Positions 1-8,662 of a stretch of 37,840 bases of DNA are shown here, piece after piece. A program made the translations under genes and the position numbers. Where the stretch lies: NCBI GenBank assembly GCA_011523655.1, contig WTGH01000053.1, forward strand, positions 1-37,840, in the 5' to 3' direction. Below the pieces are notes generated by a model, which searched no databases, was not told the DNA's origin, and saw only the letters and a list, made by a program, of their open reading frames with translations. The DNA is from Rhodospirillaceae bacterium. GTDB lineage: Bacteria; Pseudomonadota; Alphaproteobacteria; Bin65. Numbering within the stretch: the stretch's first letter is position 1; each line of letters starts with the position of its first letter.

Positions 1-133
1 AGGGCGGGAACGGCACGCCCGGTTCGGGTTTGTCGGTCTCGGCCAAAACGGGGACAGGATGCGGGCGGATGGCGGGCGCCGGCCGCCGGAAGCGATAAGC
101 CCGAACCCTCGAATGACAACGGGAGAGGTCAAA

Positions 134-1375
134 ATGCCGGATGACGTGGGTTGCCCGTTCTCGGCCGGCACGGCGCCTCCCGCCTTTCCGTTCGCGCGCG
201 ACCGGCAGTTCGACCTGCCCGGGGAATACGCCCTTGCCCGGGAAACCTGCCCGATTGCACCCGTTACCCTGTGGAACGGCCAGCGCGCCTGGCTGCTGAC
301 CCGCTACGAGCATTATCAGAAGGTCCTGCTCGACGAGCGCTTCAGCGGCGCATTCGCCCGCGAGGACTTCCCCACCGTCACCGAAGCGCGCCGCGCCATC
401 GACAAGCTGGAGCGCGCCTTCGTCGGCATGGACAACCCGCACCACGATCATTTCCGGCGCATGTTCACCCGGGAATTCACGACCAAGCGGATGCTTGCCC
501 TGAAGCCGCAGATCGAGCGGCTGACCGATGACCTGCTCGACGCGATGGAAGAAAAGGGACCGCCCTGCGATCTGGTGGCGGACCTCGCCGTCGAACTGCC
601 GGCCCTGGTGATGTGCGAGCTGTTCGGCTCGCCCTACGAGGACCACACCTACATTCTGCGATGCGCCGCCGGGCGGCACGGCTTGTCCCAATCGGCCGAC
701 GAAGCGGCGCAGTCGGCCAATGACCTGGTCGAATACTGCCGGCAGTTGATCGCGGCGAAGGAGCGGCAACCCGCCGACGACATGCTCGGCCGCGTGATCC
801 GGGACCATGTCCTGCCCGGCGATCTGAGCCGCGAGGACCTGGCCAACATCTGCTCGATGATCCTGCGCGCCGGCCACGATACGACGACCAACATGATCGC
901 GCTGGGCACCGTCCTGCTGCTGGAGCATCCGGAGCAGTTCGCCGCCTTCAAGGCCGATCCGTCGCTCACGGAATCGGCGGTCGAGGAGCTTCTGCGCTTC
1001 CTGTCGCCGGTCCAGTTCGCGCCGCGCCGCGTCGCGCTGGAGGATGTCGAGGTCGCCGGCGTGACGATCCGCAAGGGCGACGGGGTGTTCGCGCTGTCGC
1101 CTTCGGTCAACCGCGACCCGGACCAGTTCCCGGACCCGGACCGGTTCGACATCGCCCGCCGGGCAACCCACCACATGTCCTTCGGCTACGGCATTCACCG
1201 CTGCCTCGGCCAGGGGCTGGCGCGGGTCGAACTCCAGGTCGTCTTCCGCAAGCTGTTCGAGCGGTTTCCCGACCTGCGGACTGCAGAGCCGCTGCACCGG
1301 CTGGCCTTCAAATACGATTCGCAAATTTACGGTCTTTACGAACTGCCGGTGGTCTGGCAGGCGCGGCCGGTTTGA
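134..1375 (+). CDS. Cytochrome P450 (bacterial class I type)
   Basis: Soluble haem monooxygenase of 413 residues, the usual length of bacterial class I P450s. Visible motifs are the I-helix oxygen-activation motif AGHDTT (246-251), the K-helix ExxR (E285-R288) and the haem loop FGYGIHRCLG with thiolate ligand Cys357. The C-helix stretch around GMDNPHHDHFRRM is also typical. I chose the ATG at 134 because GGGAGAGG (121-128) sits five bases upstream; the frame stays open back to 59 but has no comparable ribosome site there. Such enzymes need a ferredoxin, and a P450-type ferredoxin gene lies 1.9 kb away on the other strand. The cupin gene follows 75 bases later on the same strand, so co-transcription is likely. 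The substrate is not identifiable. Family call very secure. Confidence 0.96.
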   Translation: MPDDVGCPFSAGTAPPAFPFARDRQFDLPGEYALARETCPIAPVTLWNGQRAWLLTRYEHYQKVLLDERFSGAFAREDFPTVTEARRAIDKLERAFVGMDNPHHDHFRRMFTREFTTKRMLALKPQIERLTDDLLDAMEEKGPPCDLVADLAVELPALVMCELFGSPYEDHTYILRCAAGRHGLSQSADEAAQSANDLVEYCRQLIAAKERQPADDMLGRVIRDHVLPGDLSREDLANICSMILRAGHDTTTNMIALGTVLLLEHPEQFAAFKADPSLTESAVEELLRFLSPVQFAPRRVALEDVEVAGVTIRKGDGVFALSPSVNRDPDQFPDPDRFDIARRATHHMSFGYGIHRCLGQGLARVELQVVFRKLFERFPDLRTAEPLHRLAFKYDSQIYGLYELPVVWQARPV

Positions 1376-1450
1376 CACGCCGGCCGGCCCGGCCATAATC
1401 CCGCTCGACCGGACCGGGGCCGGCGGTCGCGACCTGAGGGAGAAACAGCA

Positions 1451-2320
1451 ATGAACTTGCACGGAGCAACCGGCGTCCGCGAGGCGGACCTGCCTTGGGT
1501 CGATATCGGCGTTCGGCCCGGCTACAACCAGCGCTACCAAGGCTTTTTCGACAAGAGCCGGCGGATCGCCGCGCGGATCGGCAGCCTCTATGCCGAGCCC
1601 TATTACCACTCGCCGCGCCACCGCCACACCTTCCAGCAGGTGCGCTATGTGCTGTCCGGCAAGATGAAATACGGCAGCGAGGTCTACGGGCCGGGCGACT
1701 GCCTCTACATCCCGGAGGGCGCCTACTACGGCCCGGTCAAGCCGATCGGCAACGGCGAGCAGCTCCATTTCGCCGACATCCAGTTCGAAGGCCCGTCCGG
1801 CATCCCCTATCCGGAACCGGAAGAGGTGGTCGACGCCCAGCGCCGGCTCGCCGAGACCGGCACCTTCGAGGAAGGCGTCTACACCTTCCCGAACGGCCGC
1901 AAGCGGGACGCCTACGAGGCGATTCTGGAGGAGCTGACCGGCGAGCGGATCGAATATCCTGCACCCCGGCTCAACAGCTACGTCGTGCTGCGTTCGACCG
2001 GCATGCCGTGGCGGCCCCATGCGGACCTGCCCGGCGTCGAGGCCAAGGACCTGGCCTACTTCTTCGAATGCGGACCGAACATCAAGATGGCGCACATCGC
2101 GGCAGGCGAGGCCCTGCCCGGCGCAATGCCGGAAGGCCACCGTGCGGTGTTCTTGCTCGACGGCGATCTTTCGTTCGCAGGCGCGGACTTCGATACGCTG
2201 TCCTACTTCATCCTGCCGGGCGGCGAGGACCATCCACCCCTCGAGGCGGCGACGGACGCCACGCTGCTGATCGTCGGCTGGGGCCCGAATGGCGAGAAGG
2301 TGCCGTTCGACCTGTTCTGA
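1451..2320 (+). CDS. Cupin-domain protein, function unknown
   Basis: A 289-residue protein with one recognisable cupin core at about residues 55-100. The first motif has the HxH pair (PRHRHTFQQVRYVLSG), but the position normally held by a metal-binding Glu appears to be Gln. The second motif (YGPGDCLYIPEGAYYGP) has the Gly and Pro framework but no clear final His. The C-terminal half (about 190-289) may be a degenerate second barrel: it has the pattern HRAVFLLDGDLSF followed by a late LPGGEDH. Metal binding and catalysis are therefore uncertain. GAGGGAGAAACAGCA precedes the ATG with good spacing. It lies between the P450 and the FAH-family gene and is probably co-transcribed with both, which suggests a catabolic or binding role. 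No specific function is assigned. Confidence 0.85.
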   Translation: MNLHGATGVREADLPWVDIGVRPGYNQRYQGFFDKSRRIAARIGSLYAEPYYHSPRHRHTFQQVRYVLSGKMKYGSEVYGPGDCLYIPEGAYYGPVKPIGNGEQLHFADIQFEGPSGIPYPEPEEVVDAQRRLAETGTFEEGVYTFPNGRKRDAYEAILEELTGERIEYPAPRLNSYVVLRSTGMPWRPHADLPGVEAKDLAYFFECGPNIKMAHIAAGEALPGAMPEGHRAVFLLDGDLSFAGADFDTLSYFILPGGEDHPPLEAATDATLLIVGWGPNGEKVPFDLF

Positions 2321-2349
2321 GGGCCATTGCACCGGAAAGCCGCCCCGCC

Positions 2350-3282
2350 GTGCGCATCGCCAACCTTGTTCACCGGCAGGACGCCCGCCGGACTCTCGCC
2401 CTGGTCGACGCCGCCGGCGGCCTGTTCGCTATCCCGGACGCTGCCAATGCCGTCGGTGCAGGGCTGCCGCCGGACCTGGCCGATCCCGTCGGGTACCGTT
2501 GGCTCGCTCCCGAAGGGCTGGCCCGTCTGGCCGAAATCGGGGAGCGTATCGGCGATGCCGGGCTCGCGCCGGCCGATCCGGCCGAATGGCGTTTCGGCCC
2601 GCCGGTCCCGCGGCCGGGCAAGATCATCGCCGCGGGGCGCAACTATATGGACCATGTCCGCGAGGGCCAGGAAATCTGGGCGAAGCGCGGCCGGAAGGTG
2701 GAAATTCCGAAATTCCCCACCGCGTTCGCGAAATTCCCGTCCAGCCTGACCGGACCGTACGAACCGCTGCGCATACCCGATGGGGTCGACGATCTGGACT
2801 ATGAGATCGAGCTCGCCGTCGTCATCGGCACGCCGGCGCTGAACGTGACCGCCGAACGGGCGCTCGATCATGTCGCCGGTTACGCGATCTGCAACGACGC
2901 CGGAGCGCGCGGCATCCAGCGGCGTGAGATGGAAGCCCAGATCGGCATCGTGCTGGCCAAGAATTTTCCCGGATTCGCGCCGATGGGGCCCTGGCTGACG
3001 ACGGCGGACGCGGTCGGAGATCCGCAGGCGCTCCAGCTGACGCTCGAAGTCGACGGCGAGGTCCGGCAGGACGCAAACACCGCGGACATGATGTTCCCGG
3101 TCGCCGAGCTGATCGCCTGGTGGTCGCGCACCGGGCTGGAGGCCGGCGATATCCTGATCACCGGGACGCCCTCGGGCGTCGCGCTCGCCCGGGACGAGCC
3201 GGCGCAATACTATCTGCGCCCCGGCCAGACTGTCGTCGCGCGCATCGAGAAACTGGGAGACCTGCGCAATCCGGTGATGTAG
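2350..3282 (+). CDS. Fumarylacetoacetate hydrolase family protein
   Basis: A 310-residue enzyme of the FAH superfamily, whose members hydrolyse or decarboxylate acylpyruvates and related ring-fission products using a divalent metal. The landmarks appear in the expected order: AAGRNYMDH, the metal-ligand segment DYEIELAVVIG, GYAICNDAGARGIQRRE, APMGPWLTTAD and the closing ITGTPSGVA. The reading frame has no ATG after the cupin stop; GTG at 2350 is the best start, 29 bases past that stop, with a weak GGAAAG (2334-2339) upstream. The N-terminal domain of about 90 residues before the catalytic core is normal for the family. Location behind a P450 and a cupin protein suggests action on an oxygenated intermediate. 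The substrate is unknown. Confidence 0.93.
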   Translation: MRIANLVHRQDARRTLALVDAAGGLFAIPDAANAVGAGLPPDLADPVGYRWLAPEGLARLAEIGERIGDAGLAPADPAEWRFGPPVPRPGKIIAAGRNYMDHVREGQEIWAKRGRKVEIPKFPTAFAKFPSSLTGPYEPLRIPDGVDDLDYEIELAVVIGTPALNVTAERALDHVAGYAICNDAGARGIQRREMEAQIGIVLAKNFPGFAPMGPWLTTADAVGDPQALQLTLEVDGEVRQDANTADMMFPVAELIAWWSRTGLEAGDILITGTPSGVALARDEPAQYYLRPGQTVVARIEKLGDLRNPVM

Positions 3283-3288
3283 GGCTAC

Positions 3289-3498
3289 CTACCCTTCCTC
3301 CACCCTTATGGCATTGGCAGGGCACTGGCGCGCGGCCTGGCGCGCGGATTTCCAAAGCGCTTCCTCCGGCGTGTCGGTCAGCAATACGACGATACCGTCG
3401 GCCTCGTCCTGGTCGAACACTTCCGGCGCGGTAAAGACGCATTCGCCCGAGCCGACGCACTTGTCCCGGTCGACGATGACCTTCAGGCGTCGCGCCAT
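3289..3498 (-). CDS. P450-type [3Fe-4S]/[4Fe-4S] single-cluster ferredoxin
   Basis: A 69-residue acidic ferredoxin. Cys14, Cys20 and Cys59 (followed by Pro) form the pattern C-x5-C ... CP, with Gly16 where a second cysteine would sit in a [4Fe-4S] site. This arrangement is known for the small ferredoxins that feed electrons to bacterial P450s. The start is the ATG at 3498 because GGGGAGG (3510-3504) lies five bases upstream; a GTG at 3504 would overlap that site. It sits 15 bases downstream of the short-chain dehydrogenase on the same strand and converges with the FAH-family gene, only six bases separating the two coding ends. The likely partner is the P450 at 134-1375. No ferredoxin reductase is present in the window. 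Confidence 0.94.
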   Translation of the reverse strand: MARRLKVIVDRDKCVGSGECVFTAPEVFDQDEADGIVVLLTDTPEEALWKSARQAARQCPANAIRVEEG

Positions 3499-3513
3499 CG
3501 GCACCTCCCCGTC

Positions 3514-4290
3514 CTACCGCTCGCCGTTCGCCAACAGGCCGCCGTCGACCGCCAGGGTCTGGCCGGTAATGTAGCCCGCCCGGCCCGACAGGAGAAAGGC
3601 CACCGCCTCGGCGACCTCGGCCGGCTCGGCGAAGCGGCCGAGCGGGATGCTGCGGCGCAAGCGCTCCGGATCGACCAGCCCCCGTTCGATATTCTGCCGG
3701 ATCATGCGGGTGTCGACGATGCCCGGCGCGACCGCGTTGACCCTGACGCCATCGGCCGCCCATTCGATGGCGAGCGTGCGGGTCAGCGCTTCGATGCCGG
3801 CCTTGGCGGCGCCGTAGGGTGCGCGCCGCGGCCGGCCGATCCGCGCGCCGATGGAGGAAAAGTTGACCACCGCGCCGCGAGACCGGCGGAGCGACGGATA
3901 AAAGGCGCGGCAGGCCCGGATGACGCCGCCCAGATGGACGTCCAGCAGGCCCTGCCAGGTCCGATCGTCGATCTCGCTCACAGCACCGTGGCGGTTATAG
4001 CCGGCGGCGTTCACCAGCCCATGCACCGACCCGCCGGCCATCTTCTCCACTTCCGCCGCCAACCGATCCATCGATGCGCTATCGGCGACATCCGTTTGGA
4101 TATAGTGCAGGCCGTTCCCGGCATTGTCCGGCTTGTCCGGGTTGCCGGGTTCGCTCGCTTCCGGCGAATCGAGGTCGGCCACGACGACCCGCCAGCCGTC
4201 GCGCAGCAAACACCGTCCGGCGGCCAGCCCGATTCCCCGCGCACCGCCGATCACGACACCCAGGCTCCGATCCGATTCCGATGACCCCAT
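3514..4290 (-). CDS. Short-chain dehydrogenase/reductase (SDR)
   Basis: A classical SDR of 258 residues that should oxidise a hydroxyl or reduce a carbonyl with NAD(P)H. The Rossmann glycine motif is GGARGIG (15-21), then NAAG (94-97), the catalytic Ser in NFSSIG (Ser146) and Tyr159-x3-Lys163. The end has the family's DGG segment. I start it at the ATG at 4290, behind AGGA nine bases upstream; an upstream GTG at 4332 is in frame but would add a tail with no fold. It forms a two-gene unit with the ferredoxin. One can infer that P450 and SDR act in succession on one compound, an alcohol and then a ketone, but nothing in the sequence names it. Confidence 0.94.
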   Translation of the reverse strand: MGSSESDRSLGVVIGGARGIGLAAGRCLLRDGWRVVVADLDSPEASEPGNPDKPDNAGNGLHYIQTDVADSASMDRLAAEVEKMAGGSVHGLVNAAGYNRHGAVSEIDDRTWQGLLDVHLGGVIRACRAFYPSLRRSRGAVVNFSSIGARIGRPRRAPYGAAKAGIEALTRTLAIEWAADGVRVNAVAPGIVDTRMIRQNIERGLVDPERLRRSIPLGRFAEPAEVAEAVAFLLSGRAGYITGQTLAVDGGLLANGER

Positions 4291-4584
4291 AAGAATTATC
4301 CTGCAACTTCCGTCTGCCGTGGAAAGCAGCACGGCAGATCCTTTTTACGCGCACAACGATCATACTTGTGAGGATTTCAGTCACTTGTGACGAATTCGGT
4401 CAGCCGAAATGGCTGCTGTTTTCATCGATTGTCGAGCATTGATTTTGGTCGGCACCCAGGCCCGACCCGAACCTGCGGCTTTCAGATAACGAACGGGCAG
4501 ATAACGAACGGGCAGATAGCGAACGGGCAGATAGCGAACGGGCGGCGGCGACGGCAGCCGTGTTCGCGGTCGCGACGATCTTTG
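4291..4584. other. Intergenic region with tandem repeat, no gene seen
   Basis: This 294-base gap lies between the TPR gene and the SDR gene, both on the minus strand. It holds the four-copy 15-bp array described separately and should contain the SDR promoter. I see no convincing RNA gene or protein start here. Short open frames crossing the array have no ribosome site and their translation is mainly the repeat itself. Confidence 0.6.
4483..4542. repeat. 15-bp tandem repeat, four copies
   Basis: Four head-to-tail copies of CAGATAACGAACGGG occupy 4483-4497, 4498-4512, 4513-4527 and 4528-4542. Copies three and four share one change (AGATAGCG instead of AGATAACG), so the array probably grew by duplication of a two-unit block. 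It lies 43 bases past the stop of the TPR gene, outside any supported gene. The unit is a multiple of three, but no coding start fits. Confidence 0.95.
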
Positions 4585-6303
4585 TTAGCCGGTCCCCTTT
4601 TGCGTCCGGCAATAGCAGGACGCCCATATCGGAAGGTCCGTTCTTGCCAGAGCCGTCGTCAGCTTCTGCCGGAGCATCCGCGCCTCGTTCGAGTCGCCGT
4701 TTCTGTTCACGCACTCCAGCAGCCCGTGCAGCGCCCAGACATTGTCGGGGTGCCGGCTGCATCGGGCGATGTCGCCGGTGTAACCGAGGTCCGCCCGGTA
4801 GACGGCCTCGGCCTCTTCGAACCGGTCCTGCTGCACCAACAGCGCGCCCAGCGCGTGGCGCGGCGGGTGCATCCAGGCCCAGGGTTCGGTGAAATTAAGA
4901 TTTTCGTCGTGCTCGACCGCCCGGCGCAACGCGTCGAACGCACGGTCGTAGTTCCGTTTGCGGTATTCCAGTTCCCCTTCCAGCATCGCCTTTCCGACCT
5001 GCAGGATGTCCCGGACGGTGTTGCTGAGGAATACGGCGTCTTCGGGAACGGTCTCGAAATACGCCTCGAATCCTTCTTTCTCCGCTTCCGCGCGTTCGAT
5101 CTCGTCAAGCGCGGCGTAGGCCACGCCCCTGCCGTACCGATGCATCGCGATGCGCATAAAAGCCTGCCCGGCGCTATCCGGGAGCCGGTCTTCGATCAGC
5201 GCGCGCCACTTGCCGAAGCGGACCCAGACGTGGGTCCGCATGGCCGAATAGCCGTCCAGGATGCTGGCCATGAAGGGAGGGCTGGAGGCGACCAACTCCG
5301 GTGTCGCCGTCTCGCAGACCCGGTCGGCGGCGGCGATCGCCGTCTCGTACTGGCCGAGGAACATGGCCGCATACATGAGCAGATGTAGGTTGTGGCACCG
5401 CGCCGTCGTGTAGAAATTATCCGGACCGGCATAGCGCAGATACTTGTCGTCGGCCCGGACGGCGCGCCGGTTCTGCTCGACCGCCTGCGCATAGTCGCCG
5501 CACAGAATGTCGATATGCGCCGACATATGCTCGATATGGCCGGCGTCCGCCACGAGCCCGCGCAGCATGTCGGCGGCGCGCAGGGCGCGTTCCGGGGACG
5601 CGGACATCTCCATGAGATGGATGTAGATGTGAAGGATGCCCGGGTGCGGCACTCCGGAACTTTCGATCTCCTTCAGCGCCGTTTCCAGAACGACGACCGC
5701 TTCTCCGGTCAGGGCGTCGGGCTTCGGCTTGCCGGTCCTGAGGTCCCACAATTGCCGCGGCGTGCAGGTTATCGCCGCTTCGGCAAAGAGCGCGGCAATA
5801 TCCGGATCGTGCGGGAAGGCGGCGTGGACCTTCCGCATTTCGCCGGTGAATTCGCGGTGCCACCGGTCCAGGACGCGAGGGTCGGACTCGTCGCGCGATC
5901 GATACCGGGCCGCGACCGCCTCGATCAGGGCGCGTTCGTCGGGCCTGCCGTTGCCGGCCCGATCCAGCGCGCGGCGCGCCTCAAGGGCCGCGTCGTGGCA
6001 CAGGGGCAGGCTTTCGGCGATTTCCCGTTCGCTGTAGCGGATCCACGGCCGGTTGTAGAACGGCCCGCCGGCGTAGGCGATGCCCCACCAGGCCATCGCG
6101 CAGTCCGGGTCGTGTTCGAGGGCTGCGCGAAAACAGGCCAGGGCCTCTTCATGGTTGTAGGCATAGGTCCAGTTCAGGCCGAAATCGAACCAGGCCTGGG
6201 CCTCGGGCGATGCGGTCGAAATCTCCCTCGTCCAGGCGCCGAGAGCAAACTCGTATTCCCGGGGATCGTTCCGGGGTCCGATTCCGGATCGGTCTTCAAT
6301 CAT
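4585..6303 (-). CDS. Tetratricopeptide-repeat protein, function unknown
   Basis: A 572-residue protein without signal peptide or membrane segment, built of helical repeats. TPR-like units are clearest near the N-terminus (AWFDFGLNWTYAYNHEEALACFRAALEHDPDCAMAWWGIAYA, about 37-78) and near the C-terminus (ALLVQQDRFEEAEAVYRADLGYTGDIA and the preceding Y-x-RAFDALRRAVEHDE). The middle is rich in His, Trp and Tyr, including HIYIHLMEMSASPERALRAADML and HMSAHIDILCGDY. It resembles a family of hypothetical TPR proteins of similar length often annotated only by their repeats. It is the last gene of the minus-strand run that includes the desaturase and the TRAP transporter, 144 bases after the desaturase stop. 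No catalytic motif was found, so a scaffold or binding role is possible but unproven. Confidence 0.85.
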   Translation of the reverse strand: MIEDRSGIGPRNDPREYEFALGAWTREISTASPEAQAWFDFGLNWTYAYNHEEALACFRAALEHDPDCAMAWWGIAYAGGPFYNRPWIRYSEREIAESLPLCHDAALEARRALDRAGNGRPDERALIEAVAARYRSRDESDPRVLDRWHREFTGEMRKVHAAFPHDPDIAALFAEAAITCTPRQLWDLRTGKPKPDALTGEAVVVLETALKEIESSGVPHPGILHIYIHLMEMSASPERALRAADMLRGLVADAGHIEHMSAHIDILCGDYAQAVEQNRRAVRADDKYLRYAGPDNFYTTARCHNLHLLMYAAMFLGQYETAIAAADRVCETATPELVASSPPFMASILDGYSAMRTHVWVRFGKWRALIEDRLPDSAGQAFMRIAMHRYGRGVAYAALDEIERAEAEKEGFEAYFETVPEDAVFLSNTVRDILQVGKAMLEGELEYRKRNYDRAFDALRRAVEHDENLNFTEPWAWMHPPRHALGALLVQQDRFEEAEAVYRADLGYTGDIARCSRHPDNVWALHGLLECVNRNGDSNEARMLRQKLTTALARTDLPIWASCYCRTQKGTG

Positions 6304-6370
6304 GGATCGATACCCGTCGCCCCGGCAATGCTGCCGAATGGCTGACAGGATACAGCCGCAGCCGGCCCTG

Positions 6371-6415
6371 ACACTATCGGGGACACTATCGGGGACACTA
6401 TCGGGGCCACTATCG
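6371..6415. repeat. 12-bp tandem repeat, 3.75 copies
   Basis: The unit ACACTATCGGGG occurs at 6371-6382, 6383-6394 and 6395-6406, followed by a partial copy with one change at 6407-6415. The array lies between the stop of the desaturase gene and the start of the TPR gene. It is unrelated in sequence to the 15-bp array at 4483, but has the same character: short, noncoding and a multiple of three bases long. Confidence 0.93.
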
Positions 6416-6447
6416 CGTTCCTCGACACCGGCTGCCTCCGAGGGTCG

Positions 6448-7347
6448 TCATCTTCCCGGCGTCAGTCGACTTGCGTAGTCGACCGTAAACCGCGCATAGC
6501 CGTCGCTGGTCGTCTTGAGATGCTCCCTGACGAGCCGGTGCAGATCCGGAAGCCGGAAGAACGGCACCATCGGCAGCGTATGGTGCTCGATGTGATAGGG
6601 CATGTTCCAGGTCACGAAGCGGACGATACGGTTCGTGAAGACGGTGCGCGAATTCTCGAACATGTCCTCGACTGCCGGACAGAGACCGTGTTCGGCAAGG
6701 TGATAAAGTCTGAGAAACGGGAATCCGATAACAAGCGGCACAAGCCAGATCCAGACCAGTAACGGCGATGCCCAGACCGAAAAAACAAGGGCCGCCGCAT
6801 AAATCCCGATCGATATTCGCGCTTCCGTCCTGAGCTGCCCGAAGGCGTTTTCCGGCACGAATTCGTCGAAGGTTCTGCCGCGCGCGTTCGAAAGGAGAAG
6901 GAGGACCTTGTTCTTCCAATAGATCGGCGCCAGCGCGAAGACGACGTATTGCCGGACGGTCTTCGGCTTCGGTTTGCCGACCAGTTCCGGGTCGCGTTCC
7001 GGGTCGTTCGTGAACCGGTGATGGGAGAAGTGAAAGTACCTGAACCACTGAAAGGGCTGCAGGATCAGCAGCCCGGAGATCCGGCCGCACCATTCGTTGA
7101 TCCATTTCGTCCTGAACGGGGTCGTGTGCACGCATTCATGCTCGAGATTGAAAAGAAACGCCAACAGGATGCCGAGCGGGACCATCAGCAGGGGCCATCC
7201 CGGCACGCGAAGGACGATCGGAATCGCAAAGGCGAGCATCAACAGGATGTAGACGGCCAGATGGCGCAGTCCGGGACCGTCCTTCTGCCCGGCGAGCGCC
7301 TTGCGGTCGGCCCTGGACAACGATCTCAGGAACATTCTGTGGTCCAT
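6448..7347 (-). CDS. Fatty-acid-desaturase-like membrane di-iron enzyme
   Basis: A 299-residue integral membrane protein of the desaturase/hydroxylase superfamily, which uses a His-ligated di-iron centre and O2. The three histidine boxes are present: HECVH (70-74), HFSHH (106-110) and HIEHH (252-256), with an extra HLAEHGL before the last. Hydrophobic stretches at about 28-67 and 180-215 fit paired membrane spans. Two in-frame ATGs are possible, at 7353 and 7347. TGAGG (7361-7357) is nine bases from the second and only three from the first, so I prefer 7347. The gene starts 11 bases after the TRAP large permease stop, so it should be co-transcribed with the transporter, an unusual partnership. 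Whether it desaturates a lipid or hydroxylates an imported compound is not decidable. Confidence 0.92.
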   Translation of the reverse strand: MDHRMFLRSLSRADRKALAGQKDGPGLRHLAVYILLMLAFAIPIVLRVPGWPLLMVPLGILLAFLFNLEHECVHTTPFRTKWINEWCGRISGLLILQPFQWFRYFHFSHHRFTNDPERDPELVGKPKPKTVRQYVVFALAPIYWKNKVLLLLSNARGRTFDEFVPENAFGQLRTEARISIGIYAAALVFSVWASPLLVWIWLVPLVIGFPFLRLYHLAEHGLCPAVEDMFENSRTVFTNRIVRFVTWNMPYHIEHHTLPMVPFFRLPDLHRLVREHLKTTSDGYARFTVDYASRLTPGR

Positions 7348-7358
7348 CGCCATGCGCC

Positions 7359-8642
7359 TCACATGGTCCGCGGCAGCCAGAGCGCAATGGCCGGGAACAG
7401 GATGACGAGGGTGAGTCGGACGAAATCGGCGCACAGGAACGAGACGATTCCCCGGAATATCGTGCCGAGCGGAATGTCCCGCCTGACACCGTGCATGACG
7501 AAGACGTTGATGCCGATCGGCGGCGTGATCATGCCGATCTCGATCACCATGATCATCACGATCCCCCACCAGATCGGATCGTAGCCCAGCCCGTCCGTCA
7601 CCAGCGGAAACACGAAGGGAAGCGTGATGACCATGGCGGCGACGGAATCGAAGATGGCGCCGAGCGCGATATAGATGCCGGCCAGGACGAAGATGATGGC
7701 GAGCGCCGGCAGGCCGAGGCCGACGACCCAGTCGACCAGCGCGGCCGGCATTCTGGTGATCGTGATGAGGTTGGAGAAAATGTGGGCCCCGATGATGATC
7801 GTATAGAGGAGGCCGACATTGCCGGCCGTTTCGCCGATGGTGCGAAAGAAGGAGTCGCGGTTCAACGTGCCGCGCGCGACGGCGAACAGGAAGGCGATGA
7901 GCGTCCCCGCCGCCGCCGCTTCGATTACCGTGAACACGCCGCCATAGAGCCCGACGGTCATGATGAGGATGATCGTGACGATGCCCCAGCTGTTTGCCGC
8001 CGTTTTGGCGGTCTGGGCCCAGGTCTGCCTGGGGCCGGCCGGCGCGAGGGACGGGTTGCGCCGGACGACGATCTGAATGGCGACGAAGTAGATCGCGATC
8101 GTCAGCAGGCCGGGCACGACGCCCGCAATGAAGAGCGTGACGACGAACTGCTCGGTCAGAAACGCATAGATCAGCATGATCGACGACGGCGGGATCAGAG
8201 ACCCCAGGGTGCCGCCGGCGGCGATGGAACCCGCGCCCAGGCTTTGCGCATAGCCCCGCCGTTCCATCTCCGGCAGCGCGATCCGCGCCATCGTCGCCGT
8301 CGTCGCGATCGACGAGCCGCAGGCGGCGCCGAAGCCGCCGCAACCGGCGACAGTCGCCATCGCCAGCCCGCCGCGGCGATGCCCGAACAGCGAATTGGCG
8401 AGATGGTACAGGTCGCTCGCGAGCCCCGAGACCCCCGCGAACGATCCCATCAGGAGAAACATCGGGATGATGATCAACGCCGGACTGGAGATCGCGCTCG
8501 CGGTTTCCGACCCGAACATCGAGATTGCGGCAAGCGGGTCTCCCGTCATGATCGCAAACCCGACGACTCCTGCGATCGCCATCGCGATTCCGACGGGGAC
8601 GTGCACCGCAATCAGCGTCAGCATGCCGAGGAACGACAGCAA
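7359..8642 (-). CDS. TRAP transporter large permease subunit (DctM type)
   Basis: The sodium-coupled membrane subunit of a TRAP importer, about 427 residues and almost entirely hydrophobic, with a dozen predicted spans. Family signatures include VPVGIAMAIAG near the start, PMFLLMGSFAG, GGFGAACGSSIATTATMARIALPEM and SLIPPSSIMLIYA. The start is unclear. DctM proteins usually begin M-D-P-x-T-I, and here the matching DPITIGLL is preceded by ATA GTC, with no ATG, GTG or TTG. The ATA overlaps the stop codon of the small subunit (ATAG), with GAGGA nine bases before it. I give the first conventional start, TTG at 8642; ATG at 8624 is the next. The true start may be the ATA at 8666. Confidence 0.95.
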   Translation of the reverse strand: MLSFLGMLTLIAVHVPVGIAMAIAGVVGFAIMTGDPLAAISMFGSETASAISSPALIIIPMFLLMGSFAGVSGLASDLYHLANSLFGHRRGGLAMATVAGCGGFGAACGSSIATTATMARIALPEMERRGYAQSLGAGSIAAGGTLGSLIPPSSIMLIYAFLTEQFVVTLFIAGVVPGLLTIAIYFVAIQIVVRRNPSLAPAGPRQTWAQTAKTAANSWGIVTIILIMTVGLYGGVFTVIEAAAAGTLIAFLFAVARGTLNRDSFFRTIGETAGNVGLLYTIIIGAHIFSNLITITRMPAALVDWVVGLGLPALAIIFVLAGIYIALGAIFDSVAAMVITLPFVFPLVTDGLGYDPIWWGIVMIMVIEIGMITPPIGINVFVMHGVRRDIPLGTIFRGIVSFLCADFVRLTLVILFPAIALWLPRTM

Positions 8643-8662
8643 ACCGATGGTGATGGGATCGA

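Noticed and set aside
4483..4542. CRISPR array
   Set aside because: The 15-bp units are contiguous with no spacers, and no cas gene is nearby.
4400..4762. Small protein with pentapeptide repeats across the 15-bp array
   Set aside because: It overlaps the end of the TPR gene in another frame, has no ribosome site, and its repeats are only the translation of a noncoding minisatellite.
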